NCBI GenBank assembly: GCA_014379305.1
Contig: JACMMB010000186.1
Span: 1-7,354, forward strand
DNA from: Akkermansiaceae bacterium
GTDB taxonomy: Bacteria; Verrucomicrobiota; Verrucomicrobiia; Verrucomicrobiales; Akkermansiaceae
DNA: 7,354 nt
Direction: 5' to 3'
Shown here: positions 1-6,282 of the stretch, in pieces
Layout: every line of letters starts with the position of its first letter
Numbering within the stretch: position 1 is the first letter of the stretch
Position numbers and translations under genes: made by a program
Notes under the pieces: generated by a model
What the model saw: only the letters and a program-made list of their open reading frames with translations
What the model was told of the DNA's origin: nothing
Databases searched by the model: none

Positions 1-113
1 AGGCCAGACCATTCCCCCTCGACGGGCATACGATCTTCGAGGATGATGCCGAGCACGGTGAAGAAGGCAATGGCGGCATCGAGGTCTTCAACCACAAAGA
101 CCACATTCTGCAT
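1..113 (-). CDS. VOC (glyoxalase/bleomycin-resistance fold) family protein, N-terminal fragment
   Basis: The first 37 codons of a minus-strand gene are visible before the window edge, beginning MQNVVFVVEDLDAAIAFF. This is the opening beta strand and helix of a vicinal-oxygen-chelate domain: a short strand, then 'DLDAAIAFF' and 'LG', followed by 'EGEW' at residues 32-35. That pattern is common in small glyoxalase-like proteins annotated as lactoylglutathione lyases or VOC proteins. The metal ligands and catalytic residues lie beyond the window, so substrate and reaction cannot be given. ATG at 113 was chosen because an in-frame TAA lies at 123-125; TTG (122) or CTG (116) are possible but less likely starts. 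No clear Shine-Dalgarno sequence precedes it. It follows the secreted-protein gene on the same strand after about 120 bp. Family assignment is fairly secure, function is not. Confidence 0.72.
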   Translation of the reverse strand, partial: MQNVVFVVEDLDAAIAFFTVLGIILEDRMPVEGEWSG

Positions 114-234
114 CAGAGGCAATTAGACTGTTGTCATGATTTGTTGGATTCGTTTCTTTGCCTAACGTCGAGGTGAGGCACCGGCTACCGGAAGCGCCGC
201 ATCGCAACAGGGTCAAGGGTTGTAGTGAAGAGGG

Positions 235-738
235 TCACTTCGACTCGGGGCGGGTAGCCGGTTGTCCACCACCGCGTTGTTTTCCCATCTTTCGTTTCAG
301 GTAGTGGGTCTCGATCTCCTTCGGCCAAAAAATCGTCAGAACCGCATTGCCATCCTGAGTGAGGGTGATCTGTTGATACATATCTTGGTGGTCTGACCAC
401 AACCGATACCTCAAGGTGTTGTCTGTGAGTTCGAGAATGGTAATCCCTCTGCTCCAAGATACCACCTCCGTGTGATTTGATGGTTCAAATTGCTGGAGAG
501 ACCCAGTCTTGTGCCTTCTGAAATGGACGCGAGCAACCCTTCCCTCCGCCACTTTCTCTTCGGTTATCTTGTCTGCATCTGGTTCATGCTCATAACGCTT
601 CTTCCAAGTGACCTTTGTAACACTCCAAGTCCCCTGAAACTTCACTGGGGGAACCGTATCGATACCCTTCGGCTCAGCACCCGAAAGACCAAGCGGCAGG
701 AATGCCAATGCAACAAGTAGGCGGAGATGGGCGGTCAT
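235..738 (-). CDS. small secreted protein of unknown function, possibly lipocalin-like (TIGR03067 type)
   Basis: A minus-strand gene of 167 codons from ATG at 738. A GTG at 747 would add three residues, but the ATG gives a cleaner signal peptide. The N-terminus has a Sec signal: 'LRLLVALAFLPLGLSGAEP', with likely cleavage near SGA|E or LSG|A. The mature protein begins with 'KFQGTWSVTKV', resembling the 'LQGTW' opening of small planctomycete and verrucomicrobial beta-barrel proteins (TIGR03067/lipocalin-like). The rest has alternating polar and hydrophobic strands, such as 'ITILELTDNTLRYRLW' and 'MYQQITLTQDGNAVLTIFW', and a basic tail (KRKMGKQR). No cysteines or catalytic motif are evident. 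Four 60-base lines counted by hand (301-360, 361-420, 541-600, 601-660) give about 50% GC, below the genes at 1354-5502, so recent acquisition is possible. Likely periplasmic or exported; function unknown. Family assignment is tentative, coding status fairly likely. Confidence 0.65.
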   Translation of the reverse strand: MTAHLRLLVALAFLPLGLSGAEPKGIDTVPPVKFQGTWSVTKVTWKKRYEHEPDADKITEEKVAEGRVARVHFRRHKTGSLQQFEPSNHTEVVSWSRGITILELTDNTLRYRLWSDHQDMYQQITLTQDGNAVLTIFWPKEIETHYLKRKMGKQRGGGQPATRPESK

Positions 739-745
739 TTCTTGC

Positions 746-758
746 ACAACAATGTTGT
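746..758. promoter_or_regulatory. 13-bp palindrome over the secreted-protein start
   Basis: ACAACA-A-TGTTGT is a perfect odd palindrome with 6-bp arms and a single central base. It lies at the start region of the minus-strand secreted-protein gene, overlapping the alternative GTG start. It could be a small operator or simply chance in an AT-rich leader. No regulator is recognisable from it. Confidence 0.2.
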
Positions 759-912
759 TAGTTAAGTCCCGGAGGATATCGGATAGGAACAGGCGGTCAA
801 GGTCGCCTAAAACGGGAGCGGAGGCGGCGGGGTGAGGACGGCTTGTGGACTTTGTTCGGGTTGCATGGCTTTTCAGATGGTGCGGAAGTCCGGGAAGGCG
901 GTGGATCTGATA

Positions 913-932
913 TCCTGGGAGCTAACCCAGGA
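913..932. other. stem-loop, 7-bp stem and 6-nt loop
   Basis: TCCTGGG-AGCTAA-CCCAGGA forms a perfect 7-bp stem. It lacks a T-tract on either side, so it is not a standard intrinsic terminator in either direction. If the candidate minus-strand promoter at 1032-1060 is real, the hairpin would sit in the long 5' leader of the secreted-protein mRNA. I recognise no riboswitch class here. Confidence 0.3.
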
Positions 933-1031
933 ATAATCCGGTTTGCACACTCCGACCGCGCAAGCTCGCCCCGCTGCGCCTGCGCGTCCGCAGCATGAGA
1001 GGCCAAATCCGGCATTTCGCTGAAAATCAGT

Positions 1032-1060
1032 ATTTTAGCTAAAGTTATTGGCGGTGTGGA
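1032..1060 (-). promoter_or_regulatory. candidate sigma-70-type promoter facing the secreted-protein gene
   Basis: Read on the minus strand, TCCACA (1060-1055) and TAAAAT (1037-1032) are separated by exactly 17 bp. They match the -35 TTGACA at 4 of 6 bases and the -10 TATAAT at 5 of 6. The -10 lies within the only AT-rich patch of the spacer. Transcription would start near 1025, leaving a leader of nearly 300 nt before the gene at 738. The tandem repeats begin immediately upstream of this -35. Such matches occur by chance, so this is a weak call. Confidence 0.22.
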
Positions 1061-1189
1061 CCTCGCACGCACCGATACAAACCTCGCACGCACCGGTGCG
1101 AACCTTCCACGCACCGACACAAACATCGCATGCACCAGTAAGAACAAGACACGCACGCACCAGTCCTGATCTAACACGCACCGATGTGG
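1060..1189. repeat. degenerate 21-bp tandem direct repeat array (six units)
   Basis: The core CACGCACC starts at 1066, 1087, 1108, 1129 (as CATGCACC), 1154 and 1175. The spacing is 21, 21, 21, 25 and 21 bp, the fourth interval being enlarged by four bases (ACAA, 1144-1147). Units 1 and 2 are nearly identical over their first 15 bases; later units are more diverged outside the core. A seventh CACGCACC lies at 1321-1328, 26 bp before the SurA-like start codon. Unit 2 contains the perfect 12-bp palindrome CGCACCGGTGCG (1089-1100), so CGCACC may be a half-site; isolated inverted copies GGTGCG occur at 879-884 and 1255-1260. A 21-bp period is two DNA helical turns and would put protein-binding sites on one face. 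Because 21 is a multiple of three both strands stay open, but the four-base insertion shifts the frame, arguing against a repeat-protein gene. Confidence 0.85.
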
Positions 1190-1353
1190 AGCAGACCCGG
1201 ATGCCTGCGGCTGTCAGCCATATACACTCTCCTCAAATCCGCCCGAATGTCCCCGGTGCGGTTTCCCCGCTTGCAATCTTTTCGCCCAGACGGAAAACTC
1301 ACCCAAGCGTTTAACCCGAACACGCACCGAATCCACCTTTTCTTCAAACAGCA

Positions 1354-2340
1354 ATGACCCGCCATCTCGCACTCCTGCTCGCCCCGCTGATCGCCATTTC
1401 CACCGCATTTTCCCAAGGACCGATCGAGGTCAATGGGATTGCCGCCAAGGTCAATGGCAGCGTGATTACCAAAAACGAGGTCTCCTTCATGCTGGCCCCG
1501 ATCTACGCCCAGCTCGCCACCCAATACCCGCGCCGCGGCCCGGAATTTGATAAGCAATTCAACGAGGCGCGTTTGAAAATCGTCCAGGAGCTGATCGACC
1601 GCCAGATCATCCTTGATGAATTCAAACAACTCGGCGCCAGCATCCGCCCCAATCTCATCGATGAGGAAATCAAACGCCAGATGCGCGAACTCTATAATGG
1701 CGACGAAAGTCTGTTCCGCCGGGAGCTCGAAAAATCCCGCCTCACCATGGACGGCTACCGCGAAATGACGCGCGAAAAAATGGTGGTCCAGGCCATGCGC
1801 GCCCAGCAGTTCTCCGATGCCCCGCCACCCCTGCCGAACGAAATCGAAAACGAATACAACGAGGTCAAGGCGACGATGCGCGACGTTTCCAAAGACAAGG
1901 TTTCGTTCCGGAAAATTTTCATCCCCGCCCTCGACCCTGAAAATCCGCTTGCCACCCCGGAGACCCAGCTCGCCCTGACCGAAAACCTCGCCGGACAAAT
2001 CAATGCGGGCATGCAATTCGAGGAACTCGCCAAGGCCCATTCGAAGGATGCCTTCGCGGCGGAGGGCGGGCTGCAGGAAAATCTCCCCCGCACCGACCTT
2101 TCACCCGAGTTCGCAGCGATCATTTTCGATACCCCGGAAGGCAAGCTCATCGGCCCGCTCCAGGACCCGCGCGGTTTCACCCTCATCAAGACCGTCAGTA
2201 AAAACCTCGGCCCCGCCCCCCCGCTTGCCAAAGTCCGCCCGATGATCGAGGAACGCGTGCGCCGCAAAAAAACCTCCCAGCAGTACGACCATTGGATTGA
2301 GACCCGCCGCAAGCGTGCCATGATCGATATCAAGGAGTAG
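1354..2340 (+). CDS. SurA-like periplasmic chaperone with degenerate parvulin (PpiC-type) domain
   Basis: A 328-residue exported protein. A Sec signal peptide covers residues 1-20 (hydrophobic 'LALLLAPLIAISTA', likely cleaved after AFS). Residues 26-175 form a SurA N-terminal chaperone module, opening 'VNGIAAKVNGSVITKNEV' and followed by helices including 'VQELIDRQIILDEF'. A single parvulin domain spans about 183-283 ('FEELAKAHSKD', then 'GG'). The C-terminal helix 'WIETRRKRAMIDI' resembles SurA C-termini. SurA-type proteins escort outer-membrane proteins through the periplasm; many also have peptidyl-prolyl isomerase activity. Here the position normally held by the first parvulin histidine ('RHIL') is Lys187 ('RKIF'), and the C-terminal 'GYHIIK' histidine is Thr276 ('GFTLIK'), so isomerase activity is doubtful and a chaperone role more likely. 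It is the first of four closely spaced plus-strand genes, with 41 nt to the kinase. The ATG has no Shine-Dalgarno. A general PpiC-family foldase is the alternative name. Confidence 0.88.
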   Translation: MTRHLALLLAPLIAISTAFSQGPIEVNGIAAKVNGSVITKNEVSFMLAPIYAQLATQYPRRGPEFDKQFNEARLKIVQELIDRQIILDEFKQLGASIRPNLIDEEIKRQMRELYNGDESLFRRELEKSRLTMDGYREMTREKMVVQAMRAQQFSDAPPPLPNEIENEYNEVKATMRDVSKDKVSFRKIFIPALDPENPLATPETQLALTENLAGQINAGMQFEELAKAHSKDAFAAEGGLQENLPRTDLSPEFAAIIFDTPEGKLIGPLQDPRGFTLIKTVSKNLGPAPPLAKVRPMIEERVRRKKTSQQYDHWIETRRKRAMIDIKE

Positions 2341-2381
2341 GCGTTTCCCCCTCCGCCCAATTCCCGACCAACCAAAAACCC

Positions 2382-4316
2382 GTGGAAGATCGCTACGACA
2401 TCAAGGGGAAAATCGGCCAAGGCGGCCTTGGTGCCGTTTACCGTGCCTTCGATGCCCGCATGAATCGGGAGGTCGCCATCAAGCGCATCGTTGCCAACTC
2501 CGGCGATGCCTCGCTTTCCGAAGAAGCCACCCGCCAATTGCTGAAGGAGGCCGGCTCCCTCGCCTCGCTGCAGCATCCCAATATCGTCACCGTGTACGAT
2601 GTCGGTGCGGACGAGGACGGCCCTTTCGTGGTGATGGAACTCCTCACCGGCAGCACGCTGGAGGAAATCATCGGGCAGGCGTCCTTCACTTGGCAGGATT
2701 TCCGCCAGCTCGCCATGCAGACCCAGGAGGCGCTCATCGCCGCCCAAGAGCTTCACCTTGTCCATCGCGATCTCAAGCCGGGCAACATCATGCTCACCTG
2801 GCTGCCTTCCGGGAAGTTTCACGTCAAAATCGTCGATTTCGGCCTGGCCAAGCTTTCCGTCAAGCCATCCCTCCAGACGATGGACCAATCCGACGGCGTC
2901 TTCGGCTCGATCTATTTCATGGCCCCGGAGCAATTCGAGCGCGTGCCACTCGACCTCAAGGCGGACATGTATGCCATGGGCTGTGTTTATTATTACGCGC
3001 TGACCGGCACCTATCCCTTCGATGGCGAAACCGCCGCCGAAGTCATGGCTGCCCATCTCCAGCATCACGTCACCCCCCTCCAGGAAATGCGCGATGGCAT
3101 CCCGCTCTGGGCCTGTGACTGGGTCATGTGGCTGCTGAACCGCCAGGCCTCCGATCGCCCCGAATCCGCCCGCCAGGCCCTCCAGTTGTTTATCGAAAAC
3201 GACCAGCACGTTTCCGCGCCGCTGAGCTCCGGCCCGCCCAAGCAAGCCCCCGACCCGCCGCCACGCCCGCAGCTTGTTATTCCCGGCTCCGCCCCGGTTC
3301 CGGTGGTCATCAAGGAATCGACCCCGACCCAGCGCCTGAAAACGGCCGCCGCACCCAAGCAGCTTGCCCCGCCACAAGGCTCCAAGCCCAGCGTCCACAC
3401 CACCTCGCAGGTCGTCATTTCCGCTCCGGTGCAACCAACCGCCCCGGTCATTTCCCGCAACCAGCCTGGAAAATCCAACCTCGCACCCAGAGCTACTCTG
3501 GGACCAGCCCCGGCCACCCGCGTTGCCAAAAAGAAAAAGCCGGGACTTTCCAATGCGGCGAAAATGTCCATCGCCGCGCTGCTGGGCCTGCTGGCGGCGC
3601 TCATCGGCGTCATCATTCTTAAAAAAAGCGGCGGTGGCGCCGTCCAGACCACTACCCAAACCGATGCTACTAAAGCCGCCATCGAAACCACCCGCCTGAT
3701 GACGAAAGAGGCGGATTTTCCCACTCTCCTCGATTTGATTTTAACCACGGAAGACGCTGAGCTTCGCAAAATCGCCGGGGAAAATGCCGCGCTGATCATC
3801 AAGAACTCAGCCGCCAGGCCCGCCCTCGGCGACGCTTTGATTTCCGCATTCAAAAAGGCTCCGAGCGATCCCGTCCGCGGGCTTTTACTAAGCCTGCTCA
3901 GCCGCATCGGCGGCGAAAACGCACTCGCCCTGGCCAAACAAAACCTCGATGGCCAGGATCCGAAAAACAAATCCGCCGCCATCGCCGCCCTCGGCACCTG
4001 GGCGGACCAATCCGGCTACAAGCTCCTCATCGATTTCATCGCCTCCTTTCCCGAACTCCAGCTTCGCAGCCTCGCCTACGACTCCGCAATTCAATACACC
4101 ACGCAAGCTGCCGAAAACCAGGAGGAGAACTGGACCTTGCTTGCCGGACAATCCAAAACCCAGGACGAGAAATTCAAATTCATCCGCGGCATCGAAACCA
4201 TTCCGCCTGCCCCTTGGGCGATCGCGCTGCTCGAAAACCTCATCGCCCAGTCCGATGCCCAAGAGGTCACCGACCTGGCTGAAAAGGCGCTCGCACGCCT
4301 CAAGAACATTAAATAA
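2382..4316 (+). CDS. membrane-anchored Hanks-type serine/threonine protein kinase with HEAT-like C-terminal domain
   Basis: A 644-residue protein starting at GTG 2382, exactly where the kinase fold begins. The catalytic domain (about 5-270) looks complete: glycine loop GQGGLGAVY (12-20), Lys34 in VAIK, Glu56 as the likely helix-C partner, HRDLKPGN (128-135; catalytic Asp130, Asn135), DFG (152-154), APE (181-183), Asp195 and Arg259. It is an RD kinase, so activation-loop phosphorylation is plausible. A proline-rich linker follows (about 280-390), then a basic stretch and one transmembrane helix (about 396-413) flanked by lysines. Residues 430-644 are Ala/Leu-rich helices resembling HEAT repeats, for example 'DPVRGLLLSLLSRIGG' and 'NKSAAIAALGTWA'. 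By usual topology the kinase is cytoplasmic and the helical part periplasmic, perhaps a sensor or protein-binding domain. It lies between a periplasmic chaperone gene and tyrS, 4 nt from the latter. Kinase identity is secure; ligand, substrates and topology are inferred. Confidence 0.93.
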   Translation: MEDRYDIKGKIGQGGLGAVYRAFDARMNREVAIKRIVANSGDASLSEEATRQLLKEAGSLASLQHPNIVTVYDVGADEDGPFVVMELLTGSTLEEIIGQASFTWQDFRQLAMQTQEALIAAQELHLVHRDLKPGNIMLTWLPSGKFHVKIVDFGLAKLSVKPSLQTMDQSDGVFGSIYFMAPEQFERVPLDLKADMYAMGCVYYYALTGTYPFDGETAAEVMAAHLQHHVTPLQEMRDGIPLWACDWVMWLLNRQASDRPESARQALQLFIENDQHVSAPLSSGPPKQAPDPPPRPQLVIPGSAPVPVVIKESTPTQRLKTAAAPKQLAPPQGSKPSVHTTSQVVISAPVQPTAPVISRNQPGKSNLAPRATLGPAPATRVAKKKKPGLSNAAKMSIAALLGLLAALIGVIILKKSGGGAVQTTTQTDATKAAIETTRLMTKEADFPTLLDLILTTEDAELRKIAGENAALIIKNSAARPALGDALISAFKKAPSDPVRGLLLSLLSRIGGENALALAKQNLDGQDPKNKSAAIAALGTWADQSGYKLLIDFIASFPELQLRSLAYDSAIQYTTQAAENQEENWTLLAGQSKTQDEKFKFIRGIETIPPAPWAIALLENLIAQSDAQEVTDLAEKALARLKNIK

Positions 4317-4320
4317 ACCC

Positions 4321-5502
4321 GTGACCCCGGATCAACAATTAACCCACCTCACCGCCGGCGTCGCCAAAGTCCTTTCCGAAAAGGAACTCCTCGAAAAGTT
4401 GAATCTCGGCCGCCCCCTGCGCATCAAGCTCGGCGTCGATCCCACGGCTCCCGATATCCATTTCGGCCACACGGTCGCTTTGGAAAAGCTCCGCCAATTC
4501 CAGCTCCTCGGCCATCATGCGATTCTGCTGATCGGCGATTTCACCGCCACCGTCGGCGATCCTACCGGGCGCTCCTCCACCCGCCCTCCCCTCACCCGCG
4601 AGGAAGTCCTCATCAACGCCGCCACCTACACCGACCAGGCGTTTAAAATCCTCGACCGCGGGAAAACCGAAATCGTTTACAACGGCGATTGGTTCCGCAA
4701 AATGAACTATGAGGAAATCCTCCGCCTCAACTCCCGCGTCACCCTCCAGCAGATGCTCCAACGCGAGGATTTCCGCTCCCGCCTCGATTCCGCTCAGGAG
4801 ATCCGGCTCCACGAGCTCCAATACCCCGTCATGCAGGGCTGGGACTCGGTTGAGATCCGCGCGGATGTCGAAATCGGCGGCACCGACCAGCTTTTCAACA
4901 TCCTCGTTGGCCGCGATCTTCAGAAGGCCGAAGGCCAGCCTCAACAGATCGTCATGGTCATGCCGCTGCTCGAAGGCCTCGATGGAGTTAAGAAAATGTC
5001 CAAATCATACGGCAACTACATCGGCGTCTCCGATCCCCCCCAGGAGATGTTTGGCAAACTGATGTCGGTCTCCGATGAGCTGATGGATCGTTATTATCTT
5101 CTCCTCCTTGGCGAAACCCGCGATCCCGGCCAGCACCCGATGGACTGCAAGAAGTCGCTTGCTGAAAAACTCACCGCCCGCTATCACGGACCTGTGGAAG
5201 GCTCCGCAGCCCGCAACGATTGGGATATCCGTTTCTCCAAAAAAGACCTCGCCACCGCCGAACTCCCGGAAATACAAATCGCTTCGCTCCCCCGCGACCT
5301 GACCGTCCTCAGCCTCACCTCCTACATTTTTAAAAACGTATTCAATGTGGAAAAATCCAATGGCGAGCTTCGTAAGCAATTCATCAGCCCCGGCTCGGTC
5401 CAACTAAACGGACAAAAACTCACCGACCCTGCCGCCACTATCATCCTCTCCCCCGGCGACACTCTCAAACTCTCCAAGAAACACGCTCTCCGTCTGATCT
5501 AG
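4321..5502 (+). CDS. tyrS: tyrosyl-tRNA synthetase (class I, S4-domain type)
   Basis: A 393-residue cytoplasmic enzyme that activates tyrosine with ATP and charges tRNA-Tyr. The class I signatures are intact: HFGH at 47-50 (HIGH motif) after 'GVDPTAPD', and KMSKS at 225-229. The Rossmann-fold core includes 'GDFTATVGDPTGR', 'LQYPVMQGWDS' and 'GGTDQLFNIL', typical of tyrosine recognition and the active site. The C-terminal 60 or so residues form an S4-like RNA-binding domain ('SNGELRKQFISPGSVQLNG', then a hydrophobic strand and basic end). Length and the KMSKS form fit the shorter TyrS2/TyrZ-like bacterial subgroup. The frame stays open far upstream into the kinase gene, but GTG 4321 is the logical start, 4 nt after the kinase TAA and preceded by AAACCC. 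The spacing suggests cotranscription or coupling with the kinase. I saw no T-box or other leader in the available space. Confidence 0.96.
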   Translation: MTPDQQLTHLTAGVAKVLSEKELLEKLNLGRPLRIKLGVDPTAPDIHFGHTVALEKLRQFQLLGHHAILLIGDFTATVGDPTGRSSTRPPLTREEVLINAATYTDQAFKILDRGKTEIVYNGDWFRKMNYEEILRLNSRVTLQQMLQREDFRSRLDSAQEIRLHELQYPVMQGWDSVEIRADVEIGGTDQLFNILVGRDLQKAEGQPQQIVMVMPLLEGLDGVKKMSKSYGNYIGVSDPPQEMFGKLMSVSDELMDRYYLLLLGETRDPGQHPMDCKKSLAEKLTARYHGPVEGSAARNDWDIRFSKKDLATAELPEIQIASLPRDLTVLSLTSYIFKNVFNVEKSNGELRKQFISPGSVQLNGQKLTDPAATIILSPGDTLKLSKKHALRLI

Positions 5503-5535
5503 CTCCGAAAAAATACAAACCAAACAAACCCGATA

Positions 5536-6231
5536 ATGAAACCATTCCTATTCCTAGGCCTTCTCTCCACCTTCGTCTCCGCTGGCGAAAAAAGCCTCTT
5601 CAATGGCAAAGACCTCACCGGCTGGTCTGGCGATCCGAAATTCTGGTCCGTGCAGGATGGAGCCATCACCGCCAAGGGAACCGCTGAAAACCCTACCCCG
5701 CAAAACACTTTCCTGATCTGGAAAGACGGCGAAACCGAGAACTTCGAACTCACCCTGCAGTTCAAGATGACCCCTGGCGACGACAAGAAATTTACCAACA
5801 GCGGAATCCAATACCGCAGCAGAGTGATCGACGCTGAAAAATTCGTTGTCGGCGGCTATCAGGCGGACTTCGAATACGGAGACACCTACAGCGGCATTCT
5901 TTATGAAGAACAGGGCCGCGGCATCCTAGCCAACCGTGGTCAGAAAATTACAATCAAACAAGGCACTGAACCCGCGAAGCCAACTCTCGAAGTGACTGGT
6001 GAAACCGGCAAAACCGAGGAAATCCAGGCCGCAATCAAAAAGGATGACTGGAACGACTACCGCATCGTCGCCGAAGGCAATCACGTCCAGCATTTCATCA
6101 ATGGCAAACTCACCATCGATGTCACCGATGAAACCGCCGAAGCGCCCAAAAAGGGCATTTTGGCCCTGCAAATGCACGCCGGACCCCCGATGCAAGTCCA
6201 GTTCAAGGACATCGTTCTCACTACCAAGTGA
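5536..6231 (+). CDS. secreted DUF1080 (3-keto-disaccharide hydrolase-like) protein
   Basis: A 231-residue exported protein with a signal peptide over residues 1-16 (MKPFLFLGLLSTFVSA, cleaved before GEKS). The mature protein is one DUF1080 domain: the opening 'LFNGKDLTGW' (21-30), 'FWSVQDGAITAKG', then strands 'NFELTLQFKM' and 'NSGIQYRS', and the closing 'GILALQMHAGPPMQVQFKDI' (207-226). The family has a concanavalin-like jelly-roll fold, is greatly expanded in Planctomycetota and Verrucomicrobiota, and some members are annotated as 3-keto-glycoside or 3-keto-disaccharide hydrolases. Activity of this copy cannot be read from sequence. No lipobox cysteine or transmembrane helix follows the signal, so it is likely free in the periplasm or outside. 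It begins 33 nt after tyrS in the same direction with no terminator between, so it may be the last gene of the cluster; a unique promoter in that A-rich gap is also possible. Confidence 0.88.
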   Translation: MKPFLFLGLLSTFVSAGEKSLFNGKDLTGWSGDPKFWSVQDGAITAKGTAENPTPQNTFLIWKDGETENFELTLQFKMTPGDDKKFTNSGIQYRSRVIDAEKFVVGGYQADFEYGDTYSGILYEEQGRGILANRGQKITIKQGTEPAKPTLEVTGETGKTEEIQAAIKKDDWNDYRIVAEGNHVQHFINGKLTIDVTDETAEAPKKGILALQMHAGPPMQVQFKDIVLTTK

Positions 6232-6282
6232 GTTCAACTCGCACTCGACAATCAACAGCGGGCTTGTTACCCACATCCTCCT

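Larger units (their letters stand above)
739..1353. other. 615-bp gene-free region between divergent genes
   Basis: No convincing gene lies here. Open frames on both strands (797-1177 minus, 1048-1314 plus) run through the 21-bp repeats, but they have no start context or recognisable domain, and the repeated heptapeptide is broken by a 4-bp insertion. The stretch holds a 13-bp palindrome at the minus-strand start, a short inverted repeat AGGCG...CGCCT (791-808), GGACTT...AAGTCC (847-891), a 7-bp stem-loop (913-932), the AT-rich palindrome TTTAGCTAAA (1034-1043), and the repeat array (1060-1189) with a further core copy at 1321-1328. It must carry the promoters for both the minus-strand secreted protein and the plus-strand SurA-like gene. 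I could propose only one promoter, on the minus strand. The 1190-1353 part has no good -35/-10 pair by eye. Confidence 0.6.

Noticed and set aside
154..230. GCCTAAC/GTTAGGC motif (160-166) and GGCACCGG...CCGG hairpin after the secreted-protein gene, resembling an integron attC site
   Set aside because: The partner core should be GTTRRRY on the plus strand, but the nearest candidate, GTTGTAG, does not match, and the two arms do not pair well; no integrase is in the window.
773..916. Distant inverted pair AGGATATC / GATATCCT
   Set aside because: GATATC is itself palindromic, so the pair adds only two matching bases and is expected by chance.
797..1177. 126-codon minus-strand open frame through the repeats
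   Set aside because: No start context, basic and proline-rich composition without any recognisable fold, and the opposite strand is equally open.
1034..1189. AT-rich palindrome next to direct repeats, resembling an iteron-type replication origin
   Set aside because: The AT-rich patch is only about 20 bp, no DnaA box (TTATCCACA) or replication gene is nearby, and the surrounding genes are ordinary chromosomal ones.
1048..1314. Plus-strand open frame encoding a heptapeptide repeat (TSHAPVR-like)
   Set aside because: It starts at an unsupported TTG, the repeat peptide breaks at the four-base insertion while the DNA core continues, and there is no domain or signal; it is a by-product of a 21-bp period.
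3618..3629. A7 run at the end of the kinase transmembrane helix as a possible programmed frameshift site
   Set aside because: In the reading frame it is CTT AAA AAA AGC, which does not fit the X XXY YYZ slippery pattern, and the zero frame continues to a sensible C-terminal domain.
1755..3659. 634-codon open frame on the minus strand opposite the SurA-like and kinase genes
   Set aside because: It is antisense to two confidently identified genes, its translation is low-complexity Gly/Ala/His/Asp sequence, and it results from C-ending codons removing stops on the other strand.
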